Origin: JAJFUV01 sp964561215
Lineage (GTDB): Bacteria > Acidobacteriota > Terriglobia > Bryobacterales > Bryobacteraceae
NCBI GenBank assembly: GCA_964561215.1
Contig: CAZLOS010000011.1
Coordinates: 8,419-72,418, forward strand
Reading direction: 5' to 3'
DNA: 64,000 bases
Each line of letters begins with the position of its first letter. Within the stretch, counting starts at the first letter, position 1. The notes under the pieces are model-generated. The model ran no database searches. It was not told the origin of the DNA and worked only from the letters and a program-made list of their open reading frames with translations. Positions 1 to 8,510 of this stretch are shown piece by piece. A program made the translations under genes and the position numbers.

Positions 1-30
1 GAATATGAAGTGATCGTGGTGGAGCCGTGA
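1..30 (+). CDS. C-terminal end of an unidentified upstream gene (partial)
   Basis: Frame 1 reads EYEVIVVEP followed by TGA at 28-30; the other two forward frames stop within the first few codons. It is probably the end of a gene in the export operon that continues with the ATPase at 76. A Wzm-type permease would be the usual neighbour, but nine residues do not allow identification. Confidence 0.45.
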   Translation, partial: EYEVIVVEP

Positions 31-75
31 CCATCCGGCGTGAAACAATGGGACGAAACAGGTTGAAGGACTCCC

Positions 76-1383
76 ATGGTCGAATTTGACGGCGTCTCGA
101 AGAGCTACTCCATCTACGAATCGCCCGGCGACCGTCTCAAGGAGCTGGCCACCTTCAACCGCCGCAGCTACCACAAAGATTTCTGGGCCTTGCGCGACGT
201 GAGCTTCCGCGTACCGCGCGGCGAAACCTTCTGCGTCATCGGCGAAAACGGCTCGGGCAAGAGTACCCTCCTGCAAATGGTGGCCGGTATTCTTCCCGCC
301 ACCACCGGCACCGTCACCGTCGACGGACGCGTCTCCGCATTGCTCGAGTTGGGCACCGGCTTCAATCCCGAATTCAGCGGCCGGGATAACGTCTACCTGA
401 ACGGCTCCATCCTGGGCTTCTCCACCGCCGAGATGGATCGGAAATACACAGAGATCGCCGACTTCGCCGAGATCGGCGACTTCATCAACCGGCCTGTCAA
501 GACTTACTCGAGCGGGATGGTCGTGCGGCTCGCTTTCGCCGTGGTGATCCACGTGGACCCCGAGATTCTGCTGGTGGACGAAGCGCTCGCCGTGGGCGAC
601 CTGTACTTCCGGCAGCGGTGCATGCGCAAGGTCCACGAATTGCGCGAGCGCGGCATCACCATCCTCTTCGTTTCGCATTCCATGGGCGACGTGAAGGCCG
701 TCGGCGATCGCACGCTATGGCTCGATCGGGGCCGCATCAAGGAACTTGGCGCCACCGACATGGTGGTCTCCAAGTACCTTGCCGCCATGGTCGAGAAAGA
801 CTCCGCCTACCTTACCTTGGGCGCCCGCCCCGAGGCCACGTGCGCAGCCAAACGCTCTCAAGCCCCCGAGGTCGTCGAAAGCATTCCGAATATAGATTAC
901 CGTTACGGCGACGGGCGCGCGGAGATCCTTGGCATCGCCGTGCTGGACGAGTTCGGCCGGCGGGTTTCCCTGATGGAGCCGAATCAGCGCATCGTCGTGC
1001 GGGTCAGCGTGCGGGCCAAGGCCGACGTTCCACTGCCCATCGTCGGCTTCATGTTCCGCAATCACCTCGGTATGGATTTCTCCGGCACCAACACCGCCCG
1101 GGAAGGATATCCGCTTGCTCCCATGCATGCCGGCGACATCTCGACCGTGGACTTTCACGTCGACCTCCCCGAGCTCTATCCGGCGTCCTTCTCCTTTTCC
1201 CCGGCTATTGCAGATGGGACGCTGTTGAGCTACACAATGTGCGATTGGATCGATAACGCCGTGGTGCTTCAAATGGGCCACGGCGAGGGACAGGTTTACG
1301 GTTTTATGCGCTTGAATTGCCGCGTCGAAGTGAACGCGAGACTCGCCGGACCAACAGTGCCTCCGGAGGCCCAGAATGGCTGA
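76..1383 (+). CDS. Polysaccharide ABC exporter ATP-binding protein, Wzt-like
   Basis: 435-residue ATPase of the O-antigen/teichoic-acid export type, expected to drive transport of a lipid-linked polysaccharide across the inner membrane with a Wzm-type permease. Visible are Walker A (GENGSGKS, about residues 56-63), the signature YSSGM (about 144-148) and Walker B (ILLVDEALAVGD, about 163-174). After about residue 240 follows a long extra domain of the Wzt C-terminal (carbohydrate-binding beta-sandwich) type, so export is probably coupled to recognition of a finished chain end. GAAGGA precedes the ATG by 5 nt. The last 8 nt overlap the methyltransferase gene, a typical pairing because Wzt exporters often recognise methylated termini. 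Confidence 0.88.
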   Translation: MVEFDGVSKSYSIYESPGDRLKELATFNRRSYHKDFWALRDVSFRVPRGETFCVIGENGSGKSTLLQMVAGILPATTGTVTVDGRVSALLELGTGFNPEFSGRDNVYLNGSILGFSTAEMDRKYTEIADFAEIGDFINRPVKTYSSGMVVRLAFAVVIHVDPEILLVDEALAVGDLYFRQRCMRKVHELRERGITILFVSHSMGDVKAVGDRTLWLDRGRIKELGATDMVVSKYLAAMVEKDSAYLTLGARPEATCAAKRSQAPEVVESIPNIDYRYGDGRAEILGIAVLDEFGRRVSLMEPNQRIVVRVSVRAKADVPLPIVGFMFRNHLGMDFSGTNTAREGYPLAPMHAGDISTVDFHVDLPELYPASFSFSPAIADGTLLSYTMCDWIDNAVVLQMGHGEGQVYGFMRLNCRVEVNARLAGPTVPPEAQNG

Positions 1384-2497
1384 ATTCACGGGTGAACGCG
1401 TGGTGCCCGGCGAGGTTGATGTCGACCTCTGGAACGAACACCTGGCGCGCTACCACTTCGCATCACGCCTGGCGCGTTCCAAGCGCGTGCTCGATGCGGG
1501 CTGCGGCGCCGGCTACGGCTCGGCGCTTCTGGCCCAGGACGCCCTCGAAGTGTTCGGGGTGGACCTGAAACCCGAAGCTGTCGCGTACGCCCGCGCCAAT
1601 TACAGCGAGCCGAATCTCTTCTTCGCGCAAGGTTCCTGCGCCGCGCTGCCCCTCGCTTCGGCTTCCCTCGACCTCGTCGTCGCCTTCGAAGTCATCGAGC
1701 ATATTGCCGAGTGGCGCGATTTTCTCGCCGAAGCCCGCCGCGTGCTTCGTCCCTCGGGCCAATTCGTGGTTTCCACTCCGAATAAGGACTACTACACGGC
1801 CTCCCGCGGCGCGTCCGGCTTGAATCCGTACCACGTGCACGAGTTCACCTACGAGGAATTCCTCCAGGAGCTCACGCAAGTCTTCCCCAGCGTCTGTCTA
1901 TATCTCGAAAACCACAGCGAGAGCATTGTTTTCCAACCCGTCTCTCCGGATGGCGCGGCGCTGGTGAAGATGGAAGAAGGCTCTGCCGAAGCGCACGAGG
2001 CGAGCTTTTACGTCGCCGTTTGCGCCGCCTCGACGCAAACCGGCGCGCCCACCTACGTGTACGTTCCCCGCGCGAGCAACGTCCTGCTTGAACGCGAGCG
2101 CCACATCGCCCGCCTGGAAGGTGAGCTCGTCCTCAAGGACGAGTGGCTCTCCACCGTCAAGTCCGAGCATGCCGACCTGGTCGAGAAGTTCCGCGCCTTA
2201 CACGCCGAGCTCGAAGAGAGCAATCGCTGGGCAGAACAGTTGAGCGAACAACTCAAGGAAGCGGCCGAGAAGGTTTCCGCATACAACGCCAAGATCGCCG
2301 AACTCGAAGCCGAACACGTGCGCGAGGTCGAGTGGGTCCGCAAGACGGAGGCGGCCCTGGAAGAACGTACAAAGTGGGCGCTCAGCTTGGAACAGGAGAA
2401 GTCCGCCCTCGAAGAACAGTTGAACTTGGTGCGCGCCTCACGTTGGGTGAAACTCGGCAAGTCCCTCGGCCTCGGTCCCAAGTTGGGAGACGCTTGA
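1376..2497 (+). CDS. SAM-dependent methyltransferase with C-terminal coiled coil
   Basis: 373 residues. The N-terminal half is a class I methyltransferase: motif I VLDAGCGAGYG at about residues 38-48, an acidic motif II region (VFGVDL) and AFEVIEHI at about 103-110, typical of type 11/UbiG-like enzymes. Residues about 230-355 are a long heptad-rich Glu/Lys/Leu coiled coil. This resembles the architecture of WbdD-type chain terminators, where a methyltransferase caps the O-polysaccharide and a coiled coil measures chain length; that role is inferred from architecture and from the overlap with the Wzt-like gene. No kinase domain is present. The start overlaps the previous gene by 8 nt. Confidence 0.8.
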   Translation: MAEFTGERVVPGEVDVDLWNEHLARYHFASRLARSKRVLDAGCGAGYGSALLAQDALEVFGVDLKPEAVAYARANYSEPNLFFAQGSCAALPLASASLDLVVAFEVIEHIAEWRDFLAEARRVLRPSGQFVVSTPNKDYYTASRGASGLNPYHVHEFTYEEFLQELTQVFPSVCLYLENHSESIVFQPVSPDGAALVKMEEGSAEAHEASFYVAVCAASTQTGAPTYVYVPRASNVLLERERHIARLEGELVLKDEWLSTVKSEHADLVEKFRALHAELEESNRWAEQLSEQLKEAAEKVSAYNAKIAELEAEHVREVEWVRKTEAALEERTKWALSLEQEKSALEEQLNLVRASRWVKLGKSLGLGPKLGDA

Positions 2498-2498
2498 G

Positions 2499-4826
2499 AT
2501 GACGCTGCTCGCCCGCGTCTTGCGCGCGCTTCCGTTGCTGGTCGTCTCCCCGTTGCTCGTAGTTCTCTCGGCCCTGGCCGTAGCCGCAACGGATCTGATG
2601 TGGATCCTGTTCGGCCGAAGGCGGCCGCACGCGCCGCGACCCATCTCGAACCAGGCGGCCAGCGTCGTCATTCCCAGCTGGAATGCACGCGACCTGCTCG
2701 AAAAGTACCTGCCGCCCCTCGTTGAAGCCCTTCGCTACAACCCCGATAACGAGATCGTGCTGGTGGACAACGGATCCACCGACGGGAGCGCGGCCATGGT
2801 GCGCAAGCGCTTCCCCGGCGTGCGCGTGCTCGCCCTCGAACGCAATCTCGGCTTCGGCGGCGGCGCTAATGCAGGGGTGCGCGCCGCGCGCAACGACATC
2901 GTCATCCTCCTCAATAACGACATGCGCGTCGCGCCGGACTTCCTCCCCCCTCTGCTCGGAGCCTTCCGCGACCCGACCGTCTTCGCCGTCTCCTGCCAGA
3001 TCTATATCAGCGACCCGAAGAAGACGCGCGAGGAAACCGGCCTGGCACAAGGGTGGTGGGAGCATGGCTGTTTCCGCGTGCGCCATCGTATCGACGCCGG
3101 GATCAAGGACCTCTACCCGTGCTTTTACGCCGGCGGCGGCTCCTGCGCTGTCGACCGCTGGAAGTTCCTCGAACTCGGGGGGTTCGATCCGCTCTATGAG
3201 CCTTTTTATTACGAAGACACCGACCTCGGCTACCAGGCCTGGAAGCGCGGCTGGAAAATCTACTATCAGCCCCGCAGCGTCGTCTACCACGAGCACCGGG
3301 GCACCATCGGCCGCCGCTTCAGCCCGGCGTACATAGACCGCGTCGTAAAGAAGAACTGCCTGCTGTGGACCTGGAAGAACATCCATGAATGGCACCGCAT
3401 GGTCAGCCATTACGCGTACAATTACGCCGCGGCGTTGCTCAGCGTGTTCCTGGGCAATTCGCAGGAGCGTACCAGCCTGGCCGGCTGGTGGGGCGCGTTC
3501 CTCTCGCTCCCGCGCCTGATCCGTTCGCGCTGGCGCGCGCGCTCGCTCTCCGCCGTGGACGACACCGAGGCCTTCCGCCGTCCCTTGGGCGGCTACTTCC
3601 GGGACCGCTTCGCCCAAATGGAGCCCGCCCCCCAGCGCCCCAAGGTCCTCTTCGTCTCGCCCTATTCCATCTGCCCGCCCGTTCACGGCGGCGGCGTGTT
3701 CATGTACCAGACCCTCGACACGCTGGTAGGCCTCACCGAAGTCCACCTGGTGGTGCTGATCGACGAAGCCTGGCAAAAGGCCGCCCACGACCCGCTGGTG
3801 GCTCGCTGCGGCTCGGCTGAATTCATCGCGCGCATGAAGGGCCGCCGGAACACCCTCGGCTCCATCCTGCCCCACGCCGTCAGCGAGTACGCCAACCAGG
3901 ATCTCGCCTGGCTTCTGCACCGCCAGATCTATTTGTACGGCATCGACGTCGTGCAGCTTGAATACACCCCGCTCGGCCAATACGCCGCCGCCTTCAACCG
4001 CATCGCCGTCATCCTGTTCGAGCACGACGTCTACTTCCAGTCCATCGCCCGCGGCTTCGCCCAGGCCCGCGGCCTTGCCGCAAAGCTCTCGAGCCGCTTC
4101 GAGTACCTCCGTGCGCTGCGTTGGGAACTCAACATGCTCCCGCGCGTCGATCGCATCCAGGTCTGCAGCCCCCAGAACCGGGACTTCCTCGTCAGCTTCC
4201 TACCCCGGGTGAAGGACCGCATCGACGACGGCGTCCGCGCCGGAATCGACACTGCCCGCTACGATTTCTCGCCGCACGGCCGCCGCCCCTTTACCATGCT
4301 CTTCCTCGGCGGTTTCCGCCACCTGCCGAACCAGGCCGCGCTGAGTTGGTTTGCCGAGCGCGTGCTGCCGCTGGTCGTCGAACGGTGTCCCGAGGCGCGC
4401 CTGGTCGTCGTCGGTTCCGACCCGCCGCCCCGGCATTTCCTCCCCCAGGGCGTCCTGCCCTACGTCGAGTTCCGCGGTTTTGTCGAAGAGGTCCGCCAGC
4501 CGCTGGCCGAATGCGCCGTCTTCGTCTGCCCGATCCTGAGCGGATCCGGAATGCGCGTGAAGCTATTGGAGGCATTCGCCGCGGGCATTCCAGTCGTTTC
4601 TACATCTGTAGGAGCTGAAGGCTTAACCGATGGTGGTGACACTTGCCTGGTGGCTGACACGCCTGAGGAGTTCGCCGGGAGCGTCCTGCGCCTTTTCGAG
4701 GACCCGGACCTGGCCGTCCAACTGGCCGGACGCGCCCGCGCCCTGGTGGAGAGCAAGTTCGACATGCGCGTGATGACGCACGCCCTCCTGGAAACCTACC
4801 GCTCCGCGGTGCGGGACAAGCGGTAG
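2499..4826 (+). CDS. Bifunctional glycosyltransferase, GT2-GT4 fusion
   Basis: 775-residue protein. A hydrophobic N-terminal segment (about residues 1-36) is followed by a GT2 GT-A domain (ASVVIPSWNARDLL, about 51-64; VDNGSTDGS, about 86-94; LLNNDM, about 130-135; YYEDTDLG, about 240-247), a linker, then a GT4 GT-B domain (KVLFVSPYSICPP, about 382-394; C-terminal SGSGMRVKLLEAFAAGIPVV, about 677-696). It should transfer two different sugars or assemble a disaccharide unit from nucleotide-sugar donors at the inner membrane. It starts 1 nt after the methyltransferase stop, so it belongs to the export operon. Linkage and sugars cannot be deduced. Confidence 0.85.
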   Translation: MTLLARVLRALPLLVVSPLLVVLSALAVAATDLMWILFGRRRPHAPRPISNQAASVVIPSWNARDLLEKYLPPLVEALRYNPDNEIVLVDNGSTDGSAAMVRKRFPGVRVLALERNLGFGGGANAGVRAARNDIVILLNNDMRVAPDFLPPLLGAFRDPTVFAVSCQIYISDPKKTREETGLAQGWWEHGCFRVRHRIDAGIKDLYPCFYAGGGSCAVDRWKFLELGGFDPLYEPFYYEDTDLGYQAWKRGWKIYYQPRSVVYHEHRGTIGRRFSPAYIDRVVKKNCLLWTWKNIHEWHRMVSHYAYNYAAALLSVFLGNSQERTSLAGWWGAFLSLPRLIRSRWRARSLSAVDDTEAFRRPLGGYFRDRFAQMEPAPQRPKVLFVSPYSICPPVHGGGVFMYQTLDTLVGLTEVHLVVLIDEAWQKAAHDPLVARCGSAEFIARMKGRRNTLGSILPHAVSEYANQDLAWLLHRQIYLYGIDVVQLEYTPLGQYAAAFNRIAVILFEHDVYFQSIARGFAQARGLAAKLSSRFEYLRALRWELNMLPRVDRIQVCSPQNRDFLVSFLPRVKDRIDDGVRAGIDTARYDFSPHGRRPFTMLFLGGFRHLPNQAALSWFAERVLPLVVERCPEARLVVVGSDPPPRHFLPQGVLPYVEFRGFVEEVRQPLAECAVFVCPILSGSGMRVKLLEAFAAGIPVVSTSVGAEGLTDGGDTCLVADTPEEFAGSVLRLFEDPDLAVQLAGRARALVESKFDMRVMTHALLETYRSAVRDKR

Positions 4827-4843
4827 TTTCGCTTATCGGATGC

Positions 4844-4849
4844 TACCCT
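4844..4849 (+). promoter_or_regulatory. Extended -10 element, leaderless arrangement for the ankyrin gene
   Basis: TACCCT preceded by TGC (TGnTAnnnT extended -10), with exactly 6 nt before the ATG at 4856. Transcription would begin at or next to the start codon, and no ribosome binding site is present. Confidence 0.5.
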
Positions 4850-4855
4850 GAAGCC

Positions 4856-6088
4856 ATGCGGTACCTCAGGTGCGGGATCCTCCTCGCTCTCGCCGCCATG
4901 TTCGCCCAGGCCGGCGACTTGCATGCCGCCGCGCGCGCCGGCGACGTGGCCCGGGTCCGCACCCTGCTCGATGCCGGCGTGTCTGCCAACGAGCGCGACA
5001 CCCTCGGCGGAACACCGCTGCACGACGCTGCCTGGGCCGGGCACATCGCCGTGGCGGAACTCCTGCTCGCCCACGGGGCCGACCCCGACTCCAGGCACGA
5101 GGAGGGCGGTTCGACTCCGTTGCATTACGCCATCATCACCAATCATCCGGAGCTGGCGGCGCTGCTCGTCTCCAAGGGCGCTCACGTCAACGTCCCCTAC
5201 CGCAACGGCATCACCGCACTGCACCTGGCCGCGAACCGCGGCTACTTGAGTTTGGCCGAATTCCTGCTTTCCCACGGCGCCCGCGTCAACGCGGCGGACG
5301 CCACCGGATCCACGCCTCTGCACGAAGCCGCCTGGAAAGGGCACGCCGGCATGGTGAAGTTCCTCATCTCGAAAGGGGCCGCCATCAACGTGAAGGATCG
5401 GGACGAAGGCGCCACGCCGCTGCACGAGGCCGCCGCCAAGGGGCAGACGGACGCCGTGGCCGCGTTGCTCGCCGCCGGCGCCGACCCGAACCTTCGCGAT
5501 CTCAGCGGCGCCACGCCGCTCGACGAAGCCCTGCGTTTCCGCCATGCCCAGGTCGTGGAATTGCTCCTGTCGCACGGAGCCCGCATCGAAGGCGCCGATC
5601 CCTCCTCCGCGCGCCGCTTGCAGGACGCCGTGCTTCGCGGCCAGACCGACCTGGTGACCCTGCTCCTTGAAAAGGGCGCCGACCCGAACACGAAGACCGC
5701 CCAAGGCTCCACCCCGTTGCACGATGCCGCGCTCAAGGGGCATAAGGAGATCGTCGAACTGCTGCTCGGCCGGGGCGCCCGCCTCGACGCGCCCAACGGC
5801 TCCGGCGCGACGCCGCTGCACGATGCCGCCCTGGGAGGCCATCGCGCCGTCGCGGAACTGCTCATCGAACGCGGCGCCGCCGTCGACGCCCGCGACAGCG
5901 AGTCCGGGGCCACACCGCTGTTCCTCGCCGCAAGCTGGGGACGCATGGATGTCGCCGCGCTGCTGGTGTCCAAAGGCGCGGACGTCAATGCCCGCAACAA
6001 GGCAGGTGTCTCGCCCTTGGCTATCGCCCTCAAGAACGGCCACGAAGATCTCGCCGCCCTGCTGCGCGACCGAGGCGCTAAAGAATAG
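4856..6088 (+). CDS. Exported ankyrin-repeat protein
   Basis: 410 residues with a Sec-type signal peptide (about residues 1-20, ending AQAGD). The rest is about 11 consecutive 33-residue ankyrin repeats with recurring G-TPLH-AA and GH--VAELLL-HGA signatures and no other domain. Such solenoids bind protein partners; a periplasmic or extracellular scaffold or inhibitor role is likely, but no partner is visible. It follows the export operon by 29 nt yet has its own leaderless-type promoter. The DNA repeats are degenerate and do not form a perfect tandem array. Confidence 0.85.
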   Translation: MRYLRCGILLALAAMFAQAGDLHAAARAGDVARVRTLLDAGVSANERDTLGGTPLHDAAWAGHIAVAELLLAHGADPDSRHEEGGSTPLHYAIITNHPELAALLVSKGAHVNVPYRNGITALHLAANRGYLSLAEFLLSHGARVNAADATGSTPLHEAAWKGHAGMVKFLISKGAAINVKDRDEGATPLHEAAAKGQTDAVAALLAAGADPNLRDLSGATPLDEALRFRHAQVVELLLSHGARIEGADPSSARRLQDAVLRGQTDLVTLLLEKGADPNTKTAQGSTPLHDAALKGHKEIVELLLGRGARLDAPNGSGATPLHDAALGGHRAVAELLIERGAAVDARDSESGATPLFLAASWGRMDVAALLVSKGADVNARNKAGVSPLAIALKNGHEDLAALLRDRGAKE

Positions 6089-6169
6089 CCCTGCCGCTCC
6101 CGATGTACTAGCTTGGTGAAAGCCCGTAGTTCCCACACGCACCTGGCCGCCGCCGCCGAGGTGCTCAGC

Positions 6170-7780
6170 ATGCAGCTTCGCGCTCACCTGAAGCGCTGGT
6201 CGTCGTTGTTTGCGCCCGTCGCCGCCCAGGCGGAACGCCGGTTTCTCTCCAGGCTCGCCCGGCTGGGCTTCGACGCCCGGCAGCGTAAAGCCCTGGCCGC
6301 CATCACGCCGGGCGCCGCCGCGCGCATTCTCGCCGAAGACCGTCCTCCGGCGCATTTCTTCGAACAAGTGGAGTACAGCGGCCGCCGCCTGGCAAAGCTT
6401 CGCCTCTCGCCGGCTGAAATCACCCGCGCCCTGCACGAATACGATAACATCCGGCTCTCCGGCCTGGGCCCACTGACTTCGCCCGACGCCGCCAATTTCC
6501 GCTGGGCGCGCAATCAACTGCACTTCTGCGCCATCCTCACTCTGAACAACGCTTTCTACCAGGTGCGCGAAACCGAAACCAGGACATTCTACGAACTCTT
6601 TCGCGCCGAGGTGGAATCGCGCAGCCTCGACCAGTTGCTGCGGCGCTTTCTCGAGATCCTCACGGGCTTCAGCCGCGCCCAAGCCGGAGCTCTTTTCCTG
6701 CGCGACGGCTCCGCTCGCACCTGGATGCGGCGCGCGGTTGTGCCGGCCGCCGCGGCCGACGCTGCGCCGGGCTCAGAAAGCCACTGCCGCTTCGACAGGT
6801 TGGGCCGCCCCCGTTATCTCCGCGTAGGCGGCGCCGGCCAGGATTGCTGGCTGCTCCCCGATTGGCGCGGGCGTTACGCCTGCTGCTGGTCCGTGCCACT
6901 GGCGGCCGAGGGCCGCGCGCTCGGCGTGATGCAGTTTGCTTTCGACAAACCCTACGAATGGCTGCCTCGGGAACTGGAGCTGCTCGAGGTGGCCGCCGAA
7001 CGCTGCACGCTGGCCGCGCAAAAGGCCCGCCTGATGGAAGAACTCGCCGAACGCGAGGAACAGGTTCGCGGCCTGGCGGAGCACCTCATACAGGTCGAGG
7101 AGATGGAGCGCCGCAGGGTCAGCCGCGAACTGCATGACGAAGCCGGACAATCTCTCCTTTACATTCGCCTGCAACTGGAGATGCTCGAGCGCGCCGTCGC
7201 CGGCGGACATCCGGCGTTGGCTGCACAGTTGGGGGATATTCGCGACCTGCTGGAGAAGGACATCATCGAAATCCGGCGGGTCATCGGCGCCCTCAGCCCC
7301 GCCGTGCTGGCTCAACTGGGCCTGGCGCCGGCTTTGCGGCAGCTCGTCAGCCAGCTCCGGCGGCGGCATCCCGCCCGCGTCCGCCTCCAGGTGTCTCGCT
7401 TAGGGAGGCTTCCGGAAAAGACCGAAGCTACCGTGTACAGGCTTGTGCAGGAGTGCTGCAACAACATCATTAAACATTCCTCGGCAACGCATGTAAACCT
7501 TTCCGTGGGTTCAGCCGATGGAGTACTGAGACTGAATGTTGAGGATGACGGTGTCGGTTTTCGAGTTGAGGAAGCACTTGCCAAACGGGGTTCTTTCGGC
7601 CTGGCTGGCATCCGGGAGCGCGTGGCGCTTCTCGGTGGACGATTTGACATCCGTAGCCGTCCCGGTGCCGGGACGAAGATAAAAATCGAGTTGCCGATCC
7701 CGCAACGAGCAAAGCACGAAGCGGGTCCGGCGGCGCGTCGAGCAAATGCTGGCCGCGCCAGAACAGAATCAAGACAATAG
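6170..7780 (+). CDS. Sensor histidine kinase, GAF plus HisKA_3 (NarX/DegS class)
   Basis: Cytoplasmic sensor kinase of 536 residues from ATG 6170, chosen because GAGGTG lies 6 nt upstream; in-frame TTG 6113 or GTG 6116 would add 18-19 residues. The N-terminal 150 residues are helical and unassigned, then a GAF-like sensor domain (about 150-290), a dimerisation/phosphoacceptor helix with RELHDEAGQ (the His is the phosphoacceptor) and a HATPase_c domain (N-box ECCNNIIKHS, G1 VEDDGVGF, G2 GLAGIRER). No membrane segment is seen, so the signal is probably cytosolic. The cognate regulator starts 27 nt downstream. Confidence 0.85.
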   Translation: MQLRAHLKRWSSLFAPVAAQAERRFLSRLARLGFDARQRKALAAITPGAAARILAEDRPPAHFFEQVEYSGRRLAKLRLSPAEITRALHEYDNIRLSGLGPLTSPDAANFRWARNQLHFCAILTLNNAFYQVRETETRTFYELFRAEVESRSLDQLLRRFLEILTGFSRAQAGALFLRDGSARTWMRRAVVPAAAADAAPGSESHCRFDRLGRPRYLRVGGAGQDCWLLPDWRGRYACCWSVPLAAEGRALGVMQFAFDKPYEWLPRELELLEVAAERCTLAAQKARLMEELAEREEQVRGLAEHLIQVEEMERRRVSRELHDEAGQSLLYIRLQLEMLERAVAGGHPALAAQLGDIRDLLEKDIIEIRRVIGALSPAVLAQLGLAPALRQLVSQLRRRHPARVRLQVSRLGRLPEKTEATVYRLVQECCNNIIKHSSATHVNLSVGSADGVLRLNVEDDGVGFRVEEALAKRGSFGLAGIRERVALLGGRFDIRSRPGAGTKIKIELPIPQRAKHEAGPAARRANAGRARTESRQ

Positions 7781-7807
7781 GGATCTTGAGACAAGTCGAG
7801 TAAACGT

Positions 7808-8473
7808 ATGGCGAAGATTCGAATCCTATTGGCGGACGACCACACGTTATTCCGTCAGGGTATGAAAACGCTGATTTCCGCGGAAGCCGACATGGAAGTC
7901 CTGGGCGAAGCTTCCAACGGCGGCGATGCCATTGATCGAGCTGCCGAATTGCGGCCGGACGTTGTGCTGATGGACATCGGCATGCCAGGCCTCAGCAGCT
8001 TTGAAGCCACGCGGCAAATCAAGAAGAACCGTCCCGAAACCCGTGTCGTCTTCCTCACCATGTACGACGACGAGGATTACCTGGTCGAAGGCATGGAGGC
8101 GGGCGCCAGCGGTTATGTGCTGAAAGACTCCCCCGCCGCCCAACTGCTGGCCGCGGTGCGCGATGTCTGCCGCGGTGGCAGCTATCTCAGTCCCCGCATG
8201 CTGGCCCAATTAGTGGACGACTTCCGCTCCCGGATCAAGTCCGCCAACCGCCTGCCTCGTTTCGCCACGCTCACGACGCGCGAAAAGGAAGTCCTGAAGA
8301 TGCTGGCTGAGGGCAACTCGGTCAAGGAGATCGCCTGCGACCTCAACCTGAGCGTAAAGACCGTCGAGGCTCACAAGTTCAACCTGATGCGCAAACTCGA
8401 TATCCACAACAAAGCGCAACTGGTCCAGTACGCCATTCAAAAGAAAATCATCAAGATCCCGAACCTGGTCTAG
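7808..8473 (+). CDS. NarL/FixJ-family response regulator
   Basis: 221 residues: an N-terminal receiver domain (acidic pocket ADDH at about 9-12, phosphoacceptor Asp in VVLMDIGMPG at about residue 56, conserved Lys in VLKDS) and a C-terminal LuxR-type helix-turn-helix (TTREKEVLKML, VKEIACDLNLSVKTVEAH). Phosphorylated by a HisKA_3 kinase, it should bind DNA as a dimer. Co-directional with and 27 nt after the GAF kinase gene, so the two form a two-component system. The targets are not evident. Confidence 0.92.
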   Translation: MAKIRILLADDHTLFRQGMKTLISAEADMEVLGEASNGGDAIDRAAELRPDVVLMDIGMPGLSSFEATRQIKKNRPETRVVFLTMYDDEDYLVEGMEAGASGYVLKDSPAAQLLAAVRDVCRGGSYLSPRMLAQLVDDFRSRIKSANRLPRFATLTTREKEVLKMLAEGNSVKEIACDLNLSVKTVEAHKFNLMRKLDIHNKAQLVQYAIQKKIIKIPNLV

Positions 8474-8498
8474 CATACTTTCCGCTCCGGATTCGATG

Positions 8499-8504
8499 TA
8501 GAAT
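8499..8504 (+). promoter_or_regulatory. -10 element, leaderless arrangement
   Basis: TAGAAT directly preceded by TG, with exactly 6 nt before the GTG start codon at 8511; no ribosome binding site is present. Confidence 0.5.
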
Positions 8505-8510
8505 CGTTCC

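Noticed and set aside
2382..4025. Long open frame of 547 codons antisense to the GT2-GT4 gene
   Set aside because: GC-rich coding sequence leaves long antisense frames open; the product is low-complexity, has no recognisable motif, and the sense frame is a clear glycosyltransferase.
4916..6080. Tandem repeat or CRISPR-like periodicity of about 99 nt
   Set aside because: It is the protein-level ankyrin repeat; DNA units are degenerate and there are no spacers or cas genes.
4796..6682. 628-codon open frame antisense to the ankyrin and kinase genes
   Set aside because: Its repeats mirror the ankyrin repeats of the sense strand; no start signal and no independent motif.
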